A stretch of DNA of 64,000 nt from Spirulina subsalsa PCC 9445 (GTDB taxonomy: Bacteria > Cyanobacteriota > Cyanobacteriia > Cyanobacteriales > Spirulinaceae). Shown one piece after another: positions 16,282-24,243 of the stretch. Under the pieces are notes generated by a model, which saw only the letters and a program-made list of their open reading frames with translations, did not search any database and was not told the origin of the DNA. The position numbers and the translations under genes are program-made. The stretch lies in contig NZ_JH980292.1 of assembly GCF_000314005.1 (NCBI RefSeq), positions 1,190,964-1,254,963 of the forward strand, given 5' to 3'. How positions within the stretch are numbered: position 1 is the stretch's first letter; each line of letters begins with the position of its first letter.

Positions 16282-18279
16282 CTAGAAGAAATAACCAGAT
16301 TTGATCGTGGTGCGTTGTTCTTTAGGATTGTATTCTAGGAGGTATTCCCGAGCGATCGCATTTTGATCCCGCAATTGTTCGACTTCGGCCGCCCCAATTT
16401 CCGTATCCGTAGAGAGTAAAATCACTTGACTAGACGCGGCCGGAAAGTAGCGTTCCACTAGGTTATTGCGGTGGGAAGAGTCCAGACGACCTAGGGGGGT
16501 ATCAATGGCAATGGGTAGGTTTTGACCGGAGACTCGCGCTAAACTCCATAAAAATGCGATCGCCAGTAACTGTTTCTCCCCCGCAGAAAGACGATGTTTC
16601 GGCACAGCTTGACCCCGAGGATCATACAAAGAAATCCGAAACGAGTCTACCTCAATCGCCACCCGATGGACTAAATCCGATTTATGGAGTAAATAACGAA
16701 AACATTCCGTCACCTCCATCTCTAACTTATTGAGTTTTTTCAGGGTCAACCGTTCCCGAAATAGGGTTAACGTAGTTTGAACTTTAGTCGCCGAATCAAT
16801 GAAATCTTGATTCACTTTCCGATCTAACGTTAATCGGCTATAATCCTCTAACTCTTTTTTCAGAGTCTTAATCGTTTGACCTAACCCCTCAATTTGCTTC
16901 TTTTTATGCTCAATTTCAGTGACCAGTTGAGACACATTTTTTTGCGCCTCTTGTAATTCAAGTTGCAACAGTTTATAAGCTTCTGGAGAAGCCGCCGTCT
17001 GTTTTTTCTGTTCTAAAGAGGTTAACTCTTCCAGCCGATCTTCTAACTCCTTTAATTCTTGCTTTGCCTGTTCCTTCTGACTCACCAGTTGATGATTTAA
17101 AACCCCATGAAGAGCCTCCAAGGTTTTAGCATCCGCTTCTAACCACGATTTAAACTCCGGATCTAGATCCTGCTTAATCGCCTCCTGTTCTTCTTGTAAA
17201 AAAGCTTGGATCTTTTTAAACTTCGCCGCAGGTAAGGCAATTTCCTGTAAATACGCCACTAATTTCTCATCCCGTTTTAATAACACATCCTGCGCAATTA
17301 ACGCATCCTTAACACTTAACTCCTTTCTCCCCTGTTGATGAGCCGCTTCTAACAAAGGGGTAATTAACGCCAGAGGTAAAACCCCCCCCGCTACTTGGGC
17401 TAAATTCTGCCGTTTTGCCTCAATTTGTTGGTTGATGTGTTTTTCTGCCACCGCTAATTCTGTTTGTTGGGCTGCAATTTTTCCCCCTTCTGTCATAAAC
17501 CGATCTGAGGCCTGTTGTTCGAGATATTCGGCCTTCATTTTCTCCCGTTCCAATCCCTTAAGCACTTGTTCTAATTCCTCTTGTTCCTCCCGCAATTGAT
17601 CAATTTTTCGTTCTAAAGCCTCAATGGTTTCTAACTCTTTTTGACTCGCACTATTTTTACGTTTGCGGTTAATTAAGGTTTCTAAATCCGTCGCTAATCG
17701 TTCCGCTAATTCTAACCCCAATAACGATTCAATAGCCTCTACCACTTGGGAGGGAGGACTTTCCTGTTCTGCCAGTTCTTTAACCTGTTCCCCATCAAAT
17801 AAGAATAAATTAGAAATGCCCAAGGGTAAAATCTGCTCCACTCGTTCATCCCATGTTTTCGTCATGGTTTCGCCCAAAGATTGATCCCCTACCCATTTAT
17901 CCGTGATAATTTCTAGCTCATCTTTGCCATTTTTTGGGGAACGAGTCCAACGGCGACGAATGCGAAAGGTGACATTATCATTGTCGTGAATATGCTCAAA
18001 AGCCAGTTCAATAATGGTTTCTTCTAAGTCCTTCGCTGGCCGACTTACACATTGTTCTAAAAAATCACTATAGTTTAAATTCCCTCGGGTGGAACATTGG
18101 GCGCGTTGTCCATAAAAAGCCAGACGAATGGCATCCATGAGGGTAGTTTTTCCTCCCCCATTCATACCCCCTAAAAGAATAATCGGCTTTAATTCTTCAT
18201 CGTGGATGGGAGATAAATCAATCACCTGACGACCCACATAAGGCCCAAAATTTTGTAGAACTAATTCTTTAAATAACAT
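16282..18279 (-). CDS. dndD: DndD-like SMC-type ATPase (orphan)
   Basis: 665 residues, the length of characterised DndD proteins. Walker A is GGMNGGGKTT (37-46); a long coiled coil spans about 200-520 with no CxxC zinc hook; the C-terminal half holds the ABC signature LSAGEKQLLAIAFLWSLAR (about 560) and Walker B-like PIAIDTPLGRLD. In dnd clusters DndD works with DndB, DndC and DndE in placing phosphorothioate sulfur in the DNA backbone. None of those genes is in the window, so this may be a solitary homologue with another DNA-related job. The neighbours are a DUF4168 gene and aqpZ. Confidence 0.85.
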   Translation of the reverse strand: MLFKELVLQNFGPYVGRQVIDLSPIHDEELKPIILLGGMNGGGKTTLMDAIRLAFYGQRAQCSTRGNLNYSDFLEQCVSRPAKDLEETIIELAFEHIHDNDNVTFRIRRRWTRSPKNGKDELEIITDKWVGDQSLGETMTKTWDERVEQILPLGISNLFLFDGEQVKELAEQESPPSQVVEAIESLLGLELAERLATDLETLINRKRKNSASQKELETIEALERKIDQLREEQEELEQVLKGLEREKMKAEYLEQQASDRFMTEGGKIAAQQTELAVAEKHINQQIEAKRQNLAQVAGGVLPLALITPLLEAAHQQGRKELSVKDALIAQDVLLKRDEKLVAYLQEIALPAAKFKKIQAFLQEEQEAIKQDLDPEFKSWLEADAKTLEALHGVLNHQLVSQKEQAKQELKELEDRLEELTSLEQKKQTAASPEAYKLLQLELQEAQKNVSQLVTEIEHKKKQIEGLGQTIKTLKKELEDYSRLTLDRKVNQDFIDSATKVQTTLTLFRERLTLKKLNKLEMEVTECFRYLLHKSDLVHRVAIEVDSFRISLYDPRGQAVPKHRLSAGEKQLLAIAFLWSLARVSGQNLPIAIDTPLGRLDSSHRNNLVERYFPAASSQVILLSTDTEIGAAEVEQLRDQNAIAREYLLEYNPKEQRTTIKSGYFF

Positions 18280-18576
18280 CTTTGTTTAACTGACGCTTCA
18301 CCCAGCTTTAATTCAATCCCGACAAGACAATCCCTGAATAAACATCCCTGTTTTGATTTTTTAATTGACCCTAGGCATCAATTTTTCCGTCCCTGCCAAC
18401 ACCTTCACTACTTTACCTCAAAATGCTCTATGCACAAAATAGTAATTTTTGCAAGTATTTTTTAGGATTTTTTAAAGATTTGAAGATGCGCTTTGTACCT
18501 AAAATTACGGTGGACTTTCTCGCTTTACAAAAAAAACGTTTTCGAGTTTTTACTGGTTTTCATAAAAGGAGTCACA

Positions 18577-19356
18577 ATGTCTCTGGTTAAGAAATGTGCG
18601 GCTGAGTGCATTGGTACATTTTGGTTGGTCTTTGGTGGCTGCGGGAGTGCTGTGTTGGCGGCGGCGTTTACGGCGGAGGCGGCCAAGATTGGGGGGGATA
18701 CCCTGTTCCCCTTGGGGATTGGTTTGGTGGGGGTGTCTCTCGCCTTTGGTTTAACGGTGATGACGATGGCCTATGCCATTGGTCATATTTCGGGCTGTCA
18801 TCTCAATCCGGCGGTGTCTTTTGGGTTGTGGGCGGCGAAACGCTTTAATGGGGCGGAGTTGTTGCCTTATATTGGCGCTCAAGTCGGGGGCGGCATTTTG
18901 GGGGCGGTGGTGTTGTATATCATTGCCGCAGGCCAGCCCGGTTTTAGTTTAGCTCCCAATAGTTTGGCGGTCAATGGGTTTGGGGATTTGTCGCCGGGGG
19001 GTTATGGTTTGATTGCGGGGTTTGTGGCTGAGTTTGTTCTCACGTTCATGTTTTTAATTGTGATTGTGGGATCTACGGATCGTCGTGCGCCTGCGGGTTT
19101 TGCTCCGGTGCCAATTGGTTTGGCGTTGACGTTAATCCACTTAATTGGGATTCCGGTGACGAATGTTTCCGTCAATCCGGCCCGCAGTTTGGGGCCGGCT
19201 TTGATTGTGGCGTTGTTTGGGGGAGGAACTCAGGCGATCGCACAAGTCTGGTTATTTTGGTTAGCTCCCATTCTAGGGGCGGTGGCGGCGGGGGGATTAT
19301 ACCTCGCGCTGTTCACTGAACCAAAAATCGCCACTGAACCAAGTCTAGTGGATTGA
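18577..19356 (+). CDS. aqpZ: Aquaporin Z
   Basis: 259 residues from ATG 18577, preceded by AAAAGGAG; the in-frame extension to 18493 does not fit the family. Six membrane helices and two half-helices with the NPA boxes HLNPAVSFG (about 75) and VNPARSLGP (about 198). The aromatic/Arg filter Arg follows the second NPA. The narrow AqpZ type (short loops) suggests a water channel in the plasma membrane, used in osmotic adjustment. Terminator hairpin at 19364-19390. Confidence 0.95.
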   Translation: MSLVKKCAAECIGTFWLVFGGCGSAVLAAAFTAEAAKIGGDTLFPLGIGLVGVSLAFGLTVMTMAYAIGHISGCHLNPAVSFGLWAAKRFNGAELLPYIGAQVGGGILGAVVLYIIAAGQPGFSLAPNSLAVNGFGDLSPGGYGLIAGFVAEFVLTFMFLIVIVGSTDRRAPAGFAPVPIGLALTLIHLIGIPVTNVSVNPARSLGPALIVALFGGGTQAIAQVWLFWLAPILGAVAAGGLYLALFTEPKIATEPSLVD

Positions 19357-19363
19357 TAGACTG

Positions 19364-19390
19364 CCCCGTTAGATATCTGATTTAACGGGG
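19364..19390. terminator. Hairpin between aqpZ and the HerA gene
   Basis: CCCCGTTA (19364-19371) pairs with TAACGGGG (19383-19390); three further inner pairs extend the stem to 11 bp around a 5-nt loop. It lies between the convergent stops of aqpZ and the HerA-like gene. The T-run is weak, so termination efficiency is uncertain. Confidence 0.5.
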
Positions 19391-19436
19391 GATTCTTGCC
19401 GAGAATCGGGAAAATGGGGGTATAGCAAGCCGTAAG

Positions 19437-21167
19437 CTAAAAGCCTAAATCAGCCTTGGCTGCGTCGGCGGCGGCGAAAACTTCATGATCCGGTAATTCT
19501 TGCCAATCCGTTGAACCAATTTCCTGATAAAACTGTGCATCGTAGGGGCGAGTTTGCACCACAACAGGCATGGGGACAGCATGACCCAAAATTAACGCCT
19601 GTTGTTTAGAGTCTAATTTCGCCAAAACCGATCTTAAACTTTGACCCCCAGACACTCCGGTAAAAATGGCATCAATATCCTTGTCATCGTTCAATAAACA
19701 AGTGATACGGGTACCGATTTGAGACATCACCTCATTATCAATGCCGGAGGGTCGTTGGTCTACTACTAAAAGGGTGACAAAATATTTGCGCATTTCCCGC
19801 GCTATGGTGCCGAAGATGGTTTGATGAACAATGCTGGAGTCTAGGAAGCGGTGGGCTTCTTCGATGGTGATCACTAATTGCTGGGGTCGATCTTGGGGGT
19901 TTTTTGAGCGTAAAAACTGCTCAGATTTGGTGACGTAACTTTGGTGAATCCGACGGGTGATCATGTTGGTGGCCAACATATAGGAAAGCAGGTTAGACTG
20001 GGAGCCAAATTCGATGACAACGTGCTTGCCTGCGTTGAGGGACTGGAGAACTTGATCAATGTAGTTGTAGGGACAGGTGGTTTGAATGTATTTGAGGCTA
20101 TCAAGGCGCATCAGTTTCCGTTGCAGTGCCATGATTGACCCGGTATGACCTTGTTTGGTTTCGCAGAATTCCCGGATGTCTTCGTTGGTCATGTCGAGAA
20201 GGTTCACAATCCAGGATTTGCCGAAGTCGGCGGCGAGGATGTTGGCATTGTCAAGGCTGGCATCGGATAACCCTAGTTCACGACTGACTAAGCGCAAGTC
20301 TTCGATTTCGATTTGATCATAGCTCAAATAGAGTTCCTGAGCATCCCGAACGCCTCGTCTGCGGGTGGATTGGGGGTCTAGGGTGTAAATCTCCACTTGA
20401 CCGGGGAAGAGTTGGCGCAGTCCTTTAACGGTGCTAATTTGTTTGCCTTCCTGCATGGCTTCCCAGCCATATTCGGAGTGCATATCAAACATCAGGTTAA
20501 CGGCGGCTTTTTTGCGGATAATGCCGGAGATCAGGAGGCGGGTAAGGAAGGATTTCCCGGTGCCGGATTTGCCGAAGATGCCGTTACTCCGTTCTACCAC
20601 GCGATCCAGATTGAGGCAGACGGGAACATCCATATCTAGGGGTTTGCCTACGGTGAAGTTTTTGCGCTGGGGGTCATCTTCCCAACCAAAGACAATCCGA
20701 AAGTCGTTTTCGTTGGCTTCATAGACTGGGCTGAAGTGACTGGGGATGGTTTTGACGGGGAGCAGAAGAACGTCGCTGTTGCTGTTGGGAGTGAAGGAGG
20801 CGAGGGGGCTTTTGCCGTTTTGGGTTTGGGGGAGGGCGAGTCCGGTGGGGAAGTTGTTAGGGCGTTCGTCGGGGGTGAACATCAACATGGGGGAGAGGTT
20901 GATGGTGCCGTAGGTGCCACCTCCGGCGAGGACTTCGCGTAAAAAGTCGTCTTCGAGACTGGGGGGATTGACTAAGATTCGGGGGTTGGCGGTGTCAAGG
21001 GAAACGTCAGTGAGGAGACAAAAGAAGCGCGATCGCACCCCCTGAATGACTAGGAATTTACCCACCCGCATATCTTCTACAGAAATATCTGCATGAAGAC
21101 GGACTTCCAACCCTTGACTTAATGACCCCTGAATCACGGAACCAAGGGGTTGTTCAATACTACTCAT
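19437..21167 (-). CDS. HerA-like (DUF87) hexameric ATPase
   Basis: 576 residues from ATG 21167; a TTG eight codons upstream is possible. An N-terminal HAS-barrel-like region (VGKFLVIQGVRSRFFCLLTDV) precedes the P-loop ATPase: GIFGKSGTGKSFLTRLL (Walker A, about 197-212), FDMHSEYGW, VITIEEAHRF (Walker B) and VVDQRPSGIDNEVMSQIGTR (sensor/arginine region). HerA proteins are FtsK-like DNA pumps, usually paired with the NurA nuclease; no NurA is next to it. Conserved in cyanobacteria; role not established. The gene lies two genes from the dndD homologue but aqpZ on the opposite strand separates them. Confidence 0.8.
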   Translation of the reverse strand: MSSIEQPLGSVIQGSLSQGLEVRLHADISVEDMRVGKFLVIQGVRSRFFCLLTDVSLDTANPRILVNPPSLEDDFLREVLAGGGTYGTINLSPMLMFTPDERPNNFPTGLALPQTQNGKSPLASFTPNSNSDVLLLPVKTIPSHFSPVYEANENDFRIVFGWEDDPQRKNFTVGKPLDMDVPVCLNLDRVVERSNGIFGKSGTGKSFLTRLLISGIIRKKAAVNLMFDMHSEYGWEAMQEGKQISTVKGLRQLFPGQVEIYTLDPQSTRRRGVRDAQELYLSYDQIEIEDLRLVSRELGLSDASLDNANILAADFGKSWIVNLLDMTNEDIREFCETKQGHTGSIMALQRKLMRLDSLKYIQTTCPYNYIDQVLQSLNAGKHVVIEFGSQSNLLSYMLATNMITRRIHQSYVTKSEQFLRSKNPQDRPQQLVITIEEAHRFLDSSIVHQTIFGTIAREMRKYFVTLLVVDQRPSGIDNEVMSQIGTRITCLLNDDKDIDAIFTGVSGGQSLRSVLAKLDSKQQALILGHAVPMPVVVQTRPYDAQFYQEIGSTDWQELPDHEVFAAADAAKADLGF

Positions 21168-21613
21168 AGGTCTGTTTTCTGACGGGATCAATCTGTCCCG
21201 AGGGGGATGGCTAAAGGTTAAGAGATCAGAAAGAATGGCTGTTGAGAAGTTACATCACCATTGACAGAGCCAATCCTCCTCATTTGAACCTTTGGAAGGG
21301 GGGGCTTTTTTTTGTTTATTGTTGGCGATTTGGGGTGGGTTGTCAAGGGGCAAGGGTTTTTTACGATTGCTTGACAAAACCTCAGACTTATTTAAAGTTT
21401 CTGTAAAACAGGCTAGGCCAGACTTTCGCGACCTCGGGGAAGTGAGTAGACTTTAGGTAATGGAATTCGCAGACAGATGTAAAAAGCTGTAGGGCAAATA
21501 GGGTTAAATTTGGTTATTGCATTGGTGACTCCTGATCCTGCTGCGAGTGAAGTCAGAAAAGAGCAGTCTAACTGGTTTGAATCTAGAAGTGCTGCTCTTT
21601 TCTTGTGAGAATT
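21168..21613. other. Intergenic region between the HerA gene and the tnpB element
   Basis: 446 bp without a credible gene. It presumably holds the HerA promoter. AAAAGAGCAG and CTGCTCTTTT (within about 21555-21603) form a 10-bp inverted repeat around a ~27-nt spacer, followed by CTTG, which could be the terminator of a small RNA ending just before the IS element; no known RNA family was recognised. Confidence 0.35.
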
Positions 21614-21649
21614 TTTAGCTCATCGTCGGGAAGCCCCGCACTGTACGTT

Positions 21650-21701
21650 CGCGTTCACTTCGTGACGCTTCGCGAACACGAAGCGTCACGAAGTGAACGC
21701 G
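21650..21701. repeat. 23-bp perfect inverted repeat in the IS left end
   Basis: CGCGTTCACTTCGTGACGCT at 21650 and onwards is repeated in complement at 21679-21701, giving 23 perfect pairs around a 6-nt loop. The same words (CACGAAGTGAACGCG, GCGTTGCGTAGC) recur at 10671-10735, 23036-23094 and 56688-56711, so this is a dispersed REP-like cyanobacterial palindrome as well as part of the IS end. Confidence 0.7.
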
Positions 21702-21851
21702 AAGCGTTGCGTAGCCAATGTCAGTGTCGGGATGAAAGACGGTTAATTGAGGGGTTCGATGCCCCGAAAATTAACCAACAATCATTTACTAGGGAGTGAC
21801 GATTTATCCCTAGATATTGTATAATAGGTTCAGGTCAATAAGCTACTATTC

Positions 21852-23150
21852 GTGTTAAACCTCAACTATTGCTACAGAATTTATCCAGATGCCAGTCAAG
21901 AAAAAGAATTACTTGACTGGCTAGAAATCTGTCGAGGGGTATATAATTATGCCTTGGCAGAACGAAAAGAGTGGATAAATTCTCGCAAGTGTCAGGTTAA
22001 CGCTTGTAGCCTCCATTCTGAGTACATTATACCTGCGGATCAACCTTTTCCCGACTATTATAAACAGAAAAAAGCTTTAACTCAAGCCAAACAGCAATAC
22101 CCAGAACTAAAACGGGTTCAGTCTCAGGTCTTGCAAGAGGTTATGGGGCGTTTAGACAAAGCGTTTAACTTTTTCTGGAAAAGAAGTTTTGGTTTTCCTA
22201 GGTTTAAGAAATATGGTCAGTTTCGGTCGATTAACTTTCCTCAATTCAGGGAAAACCCTGTAACTGGATATCAATTGAGACTCCCTAAGCTAGGCTCTGT
22301 GGTCATTAATCTACACAGACCTATACCGGATGGATTTGTAGTTAAACAAGTTCAGATCGTTAAAAAAGCTTCGGGTTGGTATGCTGTCCTTTGTATTCAA
22401 TCAGACGTTAATATTCCTTCTCCAAAACCTGAAGGGACATCTCTAGGGATTGATTTGGGACTTGAGAAGTTTATGGCAACATCTCAGGGGGAATTAATAG
22501 CTAGACCTAAGTTTTTCGTGGAGCTTCAAAGTCAGCTTAAATGGCTACAAAGAAGATTATCAAAGAAACAGAAAGGGTCAAAAAACTGGCATAAAGCCCG
22601 GGAAAAAGTAGCTAAACTTCATGAACATATTTACAACACTCGCAAAAACTTTCATTATCAAGTCGCTCATCATCTTTGTGACCAAGCCGATATCATTTTT
22701 GCCGAAGATTTAAACGTCCAGGCCATGTCTAGAGGGATGTTGTGTAAGCATACTCTTGATGCTGGTTTTGGGGGGTTTCTAGAGGTATTAAAGCACGTGG
22801 CCTGGAAACGAGATGTTTATTTCGAGAAAGTTGATGCTAATTTCACTAGCCAAATTTGTCCGAGTTGTGGTGTAGTGACTGGTAAGAAAGACTTGTCTCA
22901 ACGAGTGCATAAATGTTCTCATTGTGGGTTTGTAACGGATAGGGACGTTGCTGCGGCGATGGTTGTTGAGCAACGTGGACTTGCAGCCCTTGGACTGGGG
23001 GTAAAGCTGCCTGTAGAGGAAGAGGTTATTGCTACGCAACGCTTTGCTACGCAACGCTTCGCGTTCGCGAAGCGTCACGAAGTGAACGCGAACGGGGATG
23101 TCCCGAAAAAGACATCTAGAGCCTCCCGTAGAAACAGGAAAGCCTCATAG
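21852..23150 (+). CDS. tnpB: TnpB RNA-guided endonuclease of IS605-type element
   Basis: 432 residues, GTG start (MLNLNYCYRIYP), full TnpB length. N-terminal helix-turn-helix/wedge region, then the split RuvC domain: GIDLGLEKFMATS (Asp near 203), IIFAEDLNVQAMSRG (Glu near 283), the zinc ribbon CPSCGVVTGKKDLSQRVHKCSHCG (about 337-358; two CxxC) and TDRDVAAAMV with the last Asp. TnpB proteins cut DNA guided by an RNA made from the element's right end. The C-terminal ~45 residues (IATQRFATQRFAFAKRHEV...) are translated REP-like repeat rather than conserved TnpB sequence. Confidence 0.92.
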   Translation: MLNLNYCYRIYPDASQEKELLDWLEICRGVYNYALAERKEWINSRKCQVNACSLHSEYIIPADQPFPDYYKQKKALTQAKQQYPELKRVQSQVLQEVMGRLDKAFNFFWKRSFGFPRFKKYGQFRSINFPQFRENPVTGYQLRLPKLGSVVINLHRPIPDGFVVKQVQIVKKASGWYAVLCIQSDVNIPSPKPEGTSLGIDLGLEKFMATSQGELIARPKFFVELQSQLKWLQRRLSKKQKGSKNWHKAREKVAKLHEHIYNTRKNFHYQVAHHLCDQADIIFAEDLNVQAMSRGMLCKHTLDAGFGGFLEVLKHVAWKRDVYFEKVDANFTSQICPSCGVVTGKKDLSQRVHKCSHCGFVTDRDVAAAMVVEQRGLAALGLGVKLPVEEEVIATQRFATQRFAFAKRHEVNANGDVPKKTSRASRRNRKAS

Positions 23151-23207
23151 TAATATGGGGAAGCCCGCACCGTACCCCTAGGGTCGGTGTCGGGAGGATG
23201 TCACGTG
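23100..23207 (+). ncRNA. Putative omega RNA (reRNA) scaffold at the IS right end
   Basis: By analogy with studied TnpB systems, the RNA scaffold spans the 3' end of tnpB and the right end, and the guide is the flank directly after the terminal GTCAC, here GTGTTCAAATCGG. The segment GCACCGTACCCCTAGGGTCG.. folds into a stem with one bulged T; the relic at 45-93 has the same shape with compensatory changes (CTG/CAG for CCG/CGG). Start of the RNA is a guess; expression is not shown by sequence. Confidence 0.4.
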
Positions 23208-23719
23208 TTCAAATCGGCAATTTTTTGCAGGTTTTCGCTAAAGATGTAAACTTGAACCGCTTCTTGTTCTCGGTCGGCGACTCGTTTGGTGGCTTGGCCG
23301 AGGTAGAGGGGAACGGAAATTCCCGGTTCCGGGTGGATGAGGGCGCGGGCGCGAATGCTGACTTGACTGTTGTCTCCTCCTAAACGACCGAAGGGGGAAA
23401 TATCAATGGCGGCCTGTTGTAGGGTGGCGGTGAGTTCGTCTTCAGTGACGGTGGCGGGAATGGTGACGACGACGTTGTTGGCGGCGTTATCAAAGACGAG
23501 GGTATAACGTACTGCGCCGGGGATGGCGACGCGCTGGAAGAGGCCTAAACTGAGGCCAAATACGCCGATGGTCAGGACGACCATAAAGGAGGTAATCCCC
23601 ACAAGGCGAAAGCGGAAGCCCCATTTGAGGGCGAAGGCGAGTAAGGTGAGTAAGAAGAATAAACCTGTTGCGATCGCACATCCTTGAATATAGACGGCGA
23701 AATCAGTTGGAAGCTGCAT
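23201..23719 (-). CDS. ycf51: Ycf51 (DUF2518) family membrane protein
   Basis: 172 residues. Two N-terminal membrane helices (about 11-30 GCAIATGLFFLLTLLAFAL and 38-60 LVGITSFMVVLTIGVFGLSLGL) are followed by a soluble domain (VRYTLVFDNAANNVVVTIPATV..). FALKWGFRFRLVGITSFM is the recognisable family core. Ycf51 is conserved in cyanobacteria and some plastids; function unknown. The TGA stop (23203-23201) lies in the terminal GTCAC of the IS right end, so the native last residues may have been lost. Confidence 0.82.
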   Translation of the reverse strand: MQLPTDFAVYIQGCAIATGLFFLLTLLAFALKWGFRFRLVGITSFMVVLTIGVFGLSLGLFQRVAIPGAVRYTLVFDNAANNVVVTIPATVTEDELTATLQQAAIDISPFGRLGGDNSQVSIRARALIHPEPGISVPLYLGQATKRVADREQEAVQVYIFSENLQKIADLNT

Positions 23720-23857
23720 AATTTTGGCGGTGAATTAACCCAAATGTTCTTAGTTTTCTTAGTATAGCCCCATTGTTTGCCCCCTCTGATGGCTGCATCA
23801 AATCCGGGGTTTTAACGGGAGATCCCAATAGTTAGGATCTTGCAGGAGGTTCGACCC

Positions 23858-24112
23858 ATGACGGAATTTTGGCAGCATTTTCCCGCCCAGTTTCATCAGC
23901 ATTCCTTAGCATCTGGCGATCGCATAGCTTTGAGGGAGTGGCAAGCCGTTGTGACCCAACGCATCACCCCCCAACAAGTGGGACAGGTGCGTTATCGGGG
24001 GACTTGGTGGCGCGCCGCTTCTGGGGGCGGGACAATTTTGGAAGAGGGAGAGGTGGTCTATGTGGTGGGGCGTTCCGGAACGACGCTCTGGGTCGAACAA
24101 GTGGGGAGTTGA
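23858..24112 (+). CDS. NfeD-like C-terminal OB-fold protein
   Basis: 84 residues from the ATG at 23858, preceded by GGAGG nine bases upstream; a TTG six codons earlier is rejected. The pattern VTQRITPQQVGQVRYRGTWWRA...GTILEEGEVVYVVGRSGTTLWVE matches the soluble OB domain of NfeD/YbbK proteins, whose full forms have membrane helices and assist membrane proteases or stomatins. Here only the OB part is present. The stop is followed at once by a heptanucleotide repeat tract. Confidence 0.72.
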   Translation: MTEFWQHFPAQFHQHSLASGDRIALREWQAVVTQRITPQQVGQVRYRGTWWRAASGGGTILEEGEVVYVVGRSGTTLWVEQVGS

Positions 24113-24115
24113 TGA

Positions 24116-24195
24116 GAGTCGGGAGTCGGGAGTCGGGAGTCGGGAGTCGGGAGTCGGGAATCGGGAATCGGGAGTCGGGAGTCGGGAGTCGGGAG
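24116..24195. repeat. GGGAGTC heptanucleotide tandem repeat
   Basis: About eleven tandem 7-bp units, GAGTCGG or GAATCGG, run directly after the NfeD-like stop. Similar repeats appear near 185-200, 38575-38680 and in other gaps of this window. Slippage-prone; length probably varies between strains. Confidence 0.85.
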
Positions 24196-24243
24196 ATTGC
24201 CTCTCCCCTGCCCCCCTGCTCCCCGAATGAGACACTCCCAGGC

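Larger units (their letters stand above)
21614..23207 (+). mobile_element. IS200/IS605-type element carrying only tnpB
   Basis: The left end starts TTTAGCTCATCGTCGGG and the right end finishes GTGTCGGGAGGATGTCAC; both boundaries are supported by the deleted copy at 10658-10755, and the right boundary also by the relic at 45-93. It encodes an intact TnpB but no TnpA Y1 transposase, so movement would need TnpA in trans. The left end has a 23-bp perfect inverted repeat (21650-21672 with 21679-21701) and the right end a bulged hairpin (about 23168-23192). It inserted against the 3' end of ycf51. Confidence 0.82.

Noticed and set aside
21555-21605. Possible tRNA from TGGTTTGAATCTAG, resembling a T-arm
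   Set aside because: No acceptor, D or anticodon stems can be formed around it; the inverted repeat is more like a terminator.
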